64,000 nt of DNA from Peromyscus leucopus (lineage: Eukaryota > Chordata > Mammalia > Rodentia > Cricetidae), in NCBI RefSeq assembly GCF_004664715.2, contig NC_051067.1, positions 70,835,942 through 70,899,941 of the forward strand. Reading direction: 5' to 3'. Positions 57,173 to 64,000 of this stretch are shown here, one piece after another (position 1 is the stretch's first letter; every line of letters begins with the position of its first letter). A program made the translations under genes and the position numbers. The notes beneath the pieces are model-generated. The model searched no databases and was not told the DNA's origin. It saw only the letters and a program-made list of their open reading frames with translations.

Positions 57173-57239
57173 CTAGGATGACAGACAGGCACACATCACC
57201 ACTTCCAGTTACAATCATTTTGGCCACAAAATAACATTA

Positions 57240-57306
57240 ATAATAATATAATATAATATAATATAATATAATATAATATAATATAATATAATATAATATA
57301 ATATAT
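57240..57306 (+). repeat. (ATAAT)n pentanucleotide array, about 13 copies
   Basis: Head-to-tail aatat/ataat units without interruption in a DNAJC1 intron. Confidence 0.93.
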
Positions 57307-57854
57307 AGAATATAAAAGATGCATATAAATAGATGCTTTCCTGCAATTCAAATATATTTCCAAATAGTTACTTTTACATTCATTGCTAAAAGGTCACCTT
57401 TGTCTCCCTGAAACATTTTATCTTAATATCTAGAGCCAAGTTTAGAACTTTTATTGATAAAAGGTGTGAAATTTTAATTCATTAACTTTTTAAAGTATTT
57501 GGTTAAACTACTAGGTGCCTCTGGATAACATGGAACAGTCCCAAGCTTGCTCTCCCTGTCATTCAGAGAATACCACTCTCTGACACAGAGGTGGTGAGGT
57601 GCGAGGTTGTCCGAGGCTGTAGTGAGCTAGAGGACGCTCAAGTCAGCTCAGGAAAGCAAGGCCACTGCTAAACCCTGCTGCCTCTGACGTCTCAGCCCAT
57701 AAGGGACATCTGCTCTCTGATAACTGACAGGGAAACTCTGGCTTAATTCTGTAGATTAAATAAAAGAAACCTTGTTCATTCCTCACTATTTTAGATGAAA
57801 AATAAAGCAGGAGAAATCCTAGCATGGTCTTCCTACACTGCAAAGACCCCCCAC

Positions 57855-57856
<2 letters not shown>

Positions 57857-57904
<48 letters not shown>
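57857..57904 (+). repeat. (TG)n microsatellite
   Basis: About 23 uninterrupted TG units. Confidence 0.94.
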
Positions 57905-57905
<1 letters not shown>

Positions 57906-58157
57906 ACAGAAACACATTTTTTTCAAACACAGGGTCTCATCTAACCCAGACTGGCTGTCACTCTGAAGTAACGGAGGCAGGTTTCCCAAGTACTGTGATT
58001 AAAAGAACTACTTTGTATACCTCACTTTGGAGAACAGTTTCCTAATTCTTTTTAAAGGAAAGCTGGGTATGGTCATGCCTCCAGAATCATGGAGCTACTC
58101 AGGAGGCAACACAGCAAGAGCCATGAAGATCTACGTCAATCTCTCGCTCTAACTGCA

Positions 58158-58310
58158 GGTGCTTTTTTTTTTTTTAATGGTTTTTCGAGACAGGGTTTCT
58201 CTGTGTAGCTTTGTGCCTTTCCTGGAACTCACTCTGTAGACCAGGCTGGCCTCGAATTCACAGAGATCTACATGGCTCTGCCTCCTGAGTGCTGGGCTGG
58301 CTGCAGTTGC
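58158..58310 (-). mobile_element. B1 SINE
   Basis: T-run then tcgagacagggtttctctgt and ccaggctggcctcgaattca. Confidence 0.87.
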
Positions 58311-58761
58311 TTTTCAACATCCCAGGTTTTGGAGAAAGTTGGCAGTAGACTTCCTTCTTGTGATATACCACTGTCGCTCTCTGTCCCTGTGCCCAGACAA
58401 ATCCCTGGGGAGGGAGGAAGCTGACTACAGTCTTTCCTGATGCTAGAACACCACATACTGAACGCTTTCTGAGGAGACTGGGATCCCCAGTACGCTAACA
58501 CTCTAAATCTCTAAACTTACTAAATATAAATTCTCAGCATCAACTGTGTGTGCAGGACCAGACTGATCCAGTGTCTATGACAAACCTCTTTCAGAGACAG
58601 GACAGTAGAGGTCTCTGGGCAAACTGCAATCCCTGATATTTAAAGATGTTATTACAAAAAGGGGTTGATTGTGAAGAAACCTTGTCAGAGTAGTCCTAAG
58701 GTAGACTGAATCTTTCAGTTGCTGGGATACATGGAATAAAACAGGTAAGGTGGGAACTCAC

Positions 58762-58810
58762 CTGGGGAGCAGGTGACTGAGTCCTTCAGTTCCTTGGCCT
58801 TGGTTGTCAC
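58762..58810 (-). CDS. DNAJC1: DNAJC1 internal exon, 49 nt
   Basis: A small minus-strand exon reading VTTKAKELKDSVTCSP plus the first base of Gly. It follows the first SANT domain in DNAJC1, where human has VTTKAKQLKDSVTCSPG. Acceptor tatttttaaacag, donor ccccag-gtgagt. It starts in phase 0 and ends in phase 1, matching the exon at 52,771-53,219 directly. The preceding exon, which carries most of the first SANT domain, was not found in the remaining 5.2 kb and should lie beyond the window. Confidence 0.93.
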
Positions 58811-59824
58811 CTGTTTAAAAATATAAAAAGCAAGACCCCTTACTTTCCACATGCCTTGTAAACTGATTTTTTTTTTTTCCATGTAAGGCCCATGTGAGGA
58901 AACGGGGCCACGGAAACCATAAAGACTGAGGAAGGCTTGAGTGAATGTGCATTGTTGACAGGGTTACCAGCTGTCAAGGCCAGCTCAGACTCATGGGAGT
59001 GGTCAAGCCTTCCTCCTGCGTGCAAACAATTGACTAGAGTGTGTCCAAGCTGTCAACAGCAGCATCTTCCTCCAGGACATTAGAAGCCTGGGAATGAGCA
59101 CGGAGACCTCCTACTGAGACCATCTAAGCCCCACCCCCTTGTGCTATCCATAATAAATGTGCTGAGATTCCAAGTGGTTGCACTTGTTGGGCTATTGCGT
59201 AGCTGGTGTGCTCTTTCAAAGCAAGCATAATGCTTGTGATCCCAGCTTTTCTGTACGTGTGTCTGTCCTTTCTTTATCCCCTCGCCACTCCCAGTGAGGT
59301 CCAGTCCTAGTCTTACTGAATATAGCACCACAGGCCAGCCTACTTATTAAGGAAACCTAGGCTCAAGAAATGAAACATCTTGCTCTAAAACGCTCATCAA
59401 GAGTAGAATCAGAACCCAAATCATTTTACTAATTCCAGTGGCAGTTAATTTTACTAGATTGCTTCTTAAAACAGTTTTAAAATAGCTGTGCAAATGGATC
59501 ACTCTTTTCACTTAGGAGTTCCAGAAACTGAGTGTATCTCTTCACTAGAAGATAGTGTAGAGCGGGCATAGTGGGGGGTGGGGTGGGGTGGGGATGATGT
59601 TCATGCTTATGATGTTATAAGAGTCTCCACACACTAAAAAGAAACCCAAGATCACGGAAGAGTGTGCCAGGGGGACATCTTTTGGTGGGTCTTGGGTATA
59701 TGGACCCAAGAAACAGAACAGATTCATCTATGAGTGTGGAGCTAAAGAAAGAATAAATCAGTGGTATTCGTTACTTAAAAGTGGTAAACTCTGCGATACT
59801 TAAACCACTTTCCTCTTAAGAATG

Positions 59825-60035
59825 TTTTGTTTTAAAGACTTATTTTATGTGCATGGGTATTTGGTCTTCATGTATTATGTGCACTACATGCATGTAGTGC
59901 CTGTGGAGGCGAGAAAAGGGTGTCGCACCCTGGAACTGAATGGCTGTGAGCCACCATGTCACTGCTGTGAACTGGGCCAGGGTCCTCTGCAAGAACAAGT
60001 ACTTGTAACAGCTGAGCCATCTCTCCAGCCCCAAC
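59825..60035 (-). mobile_element. B2-type SINE
   Basis: Minus-strand element ending ctgagccatctctccagccc; the interior (gagccaccatgtcactgctg) is somewhat diverged. Confidence 0.82.
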
Positions 60036-60464
60036 CATGTTTAAGTTGGAAATCAGCTCTTAACAGGAGGCATGGAAGATATTTAAAGCTTGGTAAAATC
60101 ATGCAGACGGCTGAGTAAGAGAAACATTTAAGGTTGGTTAGAAACACTAATTTTTACTCCCCCCCCTCTCAGATGCTACTGCCTATTTAGAAGAAGCAAG
60201 CTGAAGTTACACAGCACAACTTCACAAGTTTTCTACTGAAAAACTTTCCCCAAATCTGACTGCATCATCATGTCTCTTTTCCTTTAACCCAATGAAGTGG
60301 CCTTCCTTCTTGCTATTGCTCACTCACTGACCGTTTTCCATGAGTCCCTTCCCTTCTATCTGCAGCTTCTTCCTATCCACTGGATGCATCCCATAATCCT
60401 AACCCTTGACTCTTCCCCTTTTACATGAAAGACTAGTACATTAAATATGTTACCATGCTTGCTT

Positions 60465-60675
60465 GCTTCCTTCCTTCCTTCCTTCCTCCCTCCCTCCCTC
60501 CCTCCCTCCCTCCCTCCCTCCCTTCCTTCCTTCCCCCTGTCCCCCATGACAAGGTTTCTCTGGGTAGCCCTGGCTGTCCTTGCTCCACAGACCAGGTTGG
60601 CCTCAAATTCAGAGGTCCTCTTGCGTCTGCCTCCGAAGGACTAGGATTAAAGATGTGTGCCACCACGCCTGGCCC
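60465..60675 (-). mobile_element. CCTT/CCTC tract adjoining a B1 SINE
   Basis: A pyrimidine tract (ttcc/ctcc units, 60,465-60,536) adjoins a minus-strand B1 (60,540-60,675). The tract probably expanded from the SINE's A-rich tail. Confidence 0.8.
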
Positions 60676-61156
60676 AGCATGTTTTCTCAAACCACATAGA
60701 TTCTTCATCTCTGGGCCTCTCTATAAGATCAAGACCACTGTATGTGGGGATGAAGCAGCATTCTGGTATCAAAACATAGACTATAATCACAAAGTCTGCC
60801 ATATGCAGCCAAAACCAACTTCCTGCCTTTACAAGGTCATTGAATTAGTTTGAGAACATGATGCTAGAGACTCCTTGTACTCATAGACAACTCCTAATCC
60901 AGATTATATTATGTCTTCCCTACATATACTCATAATCCTTTAGATATTTAGTGTCCAATAGTAAAATAGACACTACCATCACCTAGAAAATCACCTTTTC
61001 TCACTTGAAAGGTAATTAATTTACATATAAATCTTAAATTTATAAGAGGTTCAGTAGCTAGAAGCAAAACAATGTTTCAACTCTATGTACCCCAACAATC
61101 TGTTATTTTAGCCTCTTTGCCAAGTCTGCATGATTGTGATGTTATAAGATGATTTT

Positions 61157-61390
61157 TAGGGGCTTGAAAGGTGGCTCAGCTGTTAAGAGCACTCACTGGT
61201 TGCTCTTCCGAGGACCCAGGTTCAATTCCCAGCACCCACATGGTGGCTCACAATCATCTGTAACTCCAGTCCTGGGGTATTCCAATGTCCTCTTCTGGCC
61301 TCTGCTGGTATCAGGCACATATGTGGTGTACAAACATACATGCAGGCAAAGCACATATACACATAAGATAAAACAATAAAAATAATATAA
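61157..61390 (+). mobile_element. B2 SINE
   Basis: Plus-strand B2: ggggcttgaaaggtggctca to a tail of aaaataatataaaaaa. Confidence 0.87.
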
Positions 61391-64000
61391 AAAATGATAG
61401 TTTATAAAAATGTTGGCTGCAGTGACTCAGTTTTCTTGATTACTTCTAATGTCTCAGGAGAAGCACCTATAGGGTAAATAATGACAAACATTTTCTGGGG
61501 GGGAAGTTTGGCATCTTAGGCTGATCATGAGTCTAACAATTAAATAAGTTACCAAAATAACAGCTCATGTCCAGGGTGTCTCTGAATAAGATGGTATACC
61601 ACTCTGGGAAAGTAAAGGCATCTTTCTGTGAGCTTGGTCATCATCGAATGTATTTCTCTCCCTACAACTGTGTGACTTGAGAAACATGGGTGCTAGTTTG
61701 CTCGAGCTGATTAGTGCTGTTTTCTCAGCTGGCTGTGGAGGTTTTAGCTGCTGGTCATACTTCTGTTGTGTGCCATTGCAAAAGATGCGTCTCAACGCAG
61801 TCTGTAACAAGCTATGTTTAGGACTTTTTTTCTGGTCTCACCTGGGAAGAAGAAATAAATTTCTGCACAGGACTCAAAAAGCTGAGGTCTCTTCTTTAGT
61901 ACCTAAACAACTGGACTGGGCAGCTTCTGGGGAACACACTGTACCAGTGTGCATTAAGTCATGTGGATAAAAGAATTGCAGGGAAATGTGTTCCATCGTG
62001 TTCTGATGTCTCAGGCATAAAAGATCGAATAATTCCTTTATAATATAATTATCCTTTATATTATCTAATAATTCCTTTATAAATAATTATCTTAACTTAT
62101 CCTCAAAATTCTCAAGAGATGGGAGCCTCTATCTTGTTGGGGGCATAAAGCTCAGAGTAAACAAAACAAAACAAAACAAAAACAAGGGATTTAGCAAAAT
62201 GGGTAAAAGCTAGGTAAGCAGACAGATACACAGGTTTGAGGTTCTGTTTAACCTATGGAACTCCACGATCCTCTACGTTGTACAGAGTGTATGTTCACAG
62301 TCCTGGTGTCCTCAGGTAACCCAGGAGAGAAGACGCTGAATGCAGTGATAACTTCAGTCATACTTTCAGATTCTGGCTCACTTGAATCTTCACTGTTAGT
62401 ATAATAACAGATACTGTAGGCTGGCACAATGGCTCAGCAGTTAAGGTGCTTGCCACACAAACCTAGTGACCTAAGTTAGATACCTGGAACTCAAGTCAAA
62501 GTGGAGAGAGAGAACGAACAGACTCTACAAAATTGTCCTCTGGCATCCACAACGGTGACACAGCACGTGCAACTCCCACTCTCCTTCTCCACACAGATAA
62601 TAAATAAGAATTACGCAGCTAAGAGGTATATATTATTTACTCTATTTACTTTAGCTAGTAAGTTTGGATTTCCCAATCACGACAACCTAGAACTCCTGCA
62701 GCTTTCAAATTCAAAGTATAGTCTGCTACCTAACCATTAACTAATCCACTTGAAAAATGTTGGTAGGAAGCAGAGCTGAACATTCTTATTATCTCTCCAA
62801 ATGTCTTTAATTGTGCTCATCTTATCCATTAAAAGAGGGGAACCTTTTAACTAGCTGACTTACCATCTCTATAAATAGACTGATGGTCATCTGTTGGGAG
62901 GAAATACTTCTGTGACAGACACTAGTATAGTTTTGTAGACACTATTAGCACACTCAGGGAGTACTGAAATAACCCAGTATGATTTCACCCATGTCCCTCT
63001 CTGATTAGTGGTTTCCCAAAATGTTAGGAAAAGGAGGCAACTTAAACCGCATTAGCCTCTGAGCATCTGCCCAATGTCAGTAAGACGTTATGCATATAAC
63101 TGAGGGAACTATATTAAGTTCCTTCTATACGAGCTGACTCTATTAGAAGAACACAGGTTACACTGTGAGCTGAGCAACTGTCTTATGAAATAAGAATGAC
63201 CACAGTATTCAAAGTGCCTATGACTTAACTAGAAAATTGGAAATAGACTTTAAAGCAGATGTTATGCTTTTCCTGAGACACAGAGTCTTGATGAGTACAA
63301 ACTGCAAACTCTGTTTGTTAGTGACAGAACATGTAGAGGGCTACAGAAACAATGAGTGTCTGAAGTGGGAGAATTAGACATGAAAGTTCCAGCTGGGTGT
63401 GATGCCATATGAGTGCTTGAGAGAGAGAGGCAGAAGGACTGAGAACCTGAGGCCAGCCTGGGTTTCACAGAAAGACCTTTTCTCCCAACCCTTTCAAAAA
63501 CATTTCTAAGCAATCTTTTTCTAGGGTGGGGGTGCTGAGGGTGGAACTCAGTCTGGCTACTGCACACGCTTGGCACAGGAGGATGAGAGTCCCTCCCATG
63601 CACAGTGGTCAGCTGCTTGGAAGGCCATCTGAAACAGTGAAGTCAGTTCAGAATAGGAAAGAAGAGTTCAGTAGAGATAGAAATACTGAAGAAAAACCAA
63701 ACTGAAATAATGGTAGAAATGAAAAGCTCAGCAAGTCAAAAAGCTGGGTGGAAAGCTTTACCAACAGAATAAATACATGACATGGAGGACAGAATTTTAG
63801 GGCCTTAACACAGGTATAGGAACTGGATCATTCAGTCAACATTAATGATAAATTAAAAAAAGGATGGAACATGGGAGTGATATAGGACACCAGGAAAAGA
63901 CCAAATCTACAAATTAAGGGCGTGGAAAAAGGAGAAGAAGTCTATGATAAAGTTACAGAAAATATTTTCAATAAAATAGAAGATAATTCCAAAATCTAGG

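Larger units (their letters stand above)
53220..58761 (-). other. DNAJC1: DNAJC1 intron, 5.5 kb
   Basis: It contains B-type SINEs (53,655-53,890; 54,250-54,510; 54,725-54,865; 55,465-55,645; 55,665-55,870; 58,158-58,310), TG/CG tract (54,150-54,242), a solo LTR (56,703-57,172), an ATAAT-type pentanucleotide array (57,240-57,306) and a TG tract (57,857-57,904). A possible cassette exon lies inside it at 55,387-55,428. Confidence 0.8.
58811..64000 (-). other. DNAJC1: DNAJC1 intron, incomplete at window edge
   Basis: No further DNAJC1 exon is recognisable here on the minus strand. It contains minus-strand B2 (59,825-60,035), a CCTT/CCTC tract (60,465-60,536), B1 (60,540-60,675), plus-strand B2 (61,157-61,390), a B3-like element (about 62,415-62,600) and a degenerate B1 (63,390-63,480). 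The rest is AT-rich and featureless to my eye. Confidence 0.75.

Noticed and set aside
58811..64000. Search for the DNAJC1 exon encoding most of the first SANT domain
   Set aside because: No minus-strand frame resembling that segment was found; it should lie beyond the window.

Overview
The window looks like a piece of a muroid rodent nuclear genome. It is dense in B1 and B2/B3/B4-type SINEs, has many (TG)n tracts and several LTR families with 6-bp target duplications. Some of these LTR types I associate with cricetids (hamsters, voles, deer mice), so a cricetid is my best guess. That rests on recognition by eye, not on a database search. There are no prokaryotic features, tRNA or rRNA genes, or CRISPR arrays.

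Layout. From about 1 to 37,945 the window holds the 3' half of MLLT10 (AF10) on the + strand. Ten coding exons (8998 to 36357) join without a frame break into 502 codons plus stop, followed by a 1.6-kb 3'UTR ending near an AATAAA at 37,920. These exons encode the Ser-rich linker, the octapeptide/leucine-zipper (OM-LZ) segment that binds DOT1L, a Ser/Thr/Gly/Ala-rich stretch and the Gln-rich C terminus. The N-terminal PHD-finger exons lie upstream of the window. Introns are filled with SINEs, LTRs and simple repeats.

From about 49,969 to the right edge the - strand carries the 3' end of DNAJC1 (ERdj1/MTJ1). Three coding exons are present (58,762-58,810; 52,771-53,219; 49,969-50,037), together encoding the acidic/basic linker and the C-terminal SANT domain. 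The J domain, membrane span and first SANT domain lie beyond the window. The two genes converge, tail to tail, across roughly 12 kb of intergenic repeats. There is no sign that they act in one pathway; MLLT10 is a chromatin cofactor and DNAJC1 an ER membrane co-chaperone.

Most notable observations: (1) a 2.6-kb insertion at 30,716-33,321 with a perfect 6-bp target duplication, bounded by two non-homologous LTRs in opposite orientation, both with their 3' ends outward; (2) a 42-nt, splice-site-flanked, frame-preserving candidate cassette exon in DNAJC1 at 55,387-55,428; (3) LTR families whose boundaries can be fixed from their target duplications; (4) a minisatellite starting about 30 bp from a DNAJC1 splice donor; (5) two Pumilio-type motifs in the MLLT10 3'UTR. 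I found no new multi-gene system.
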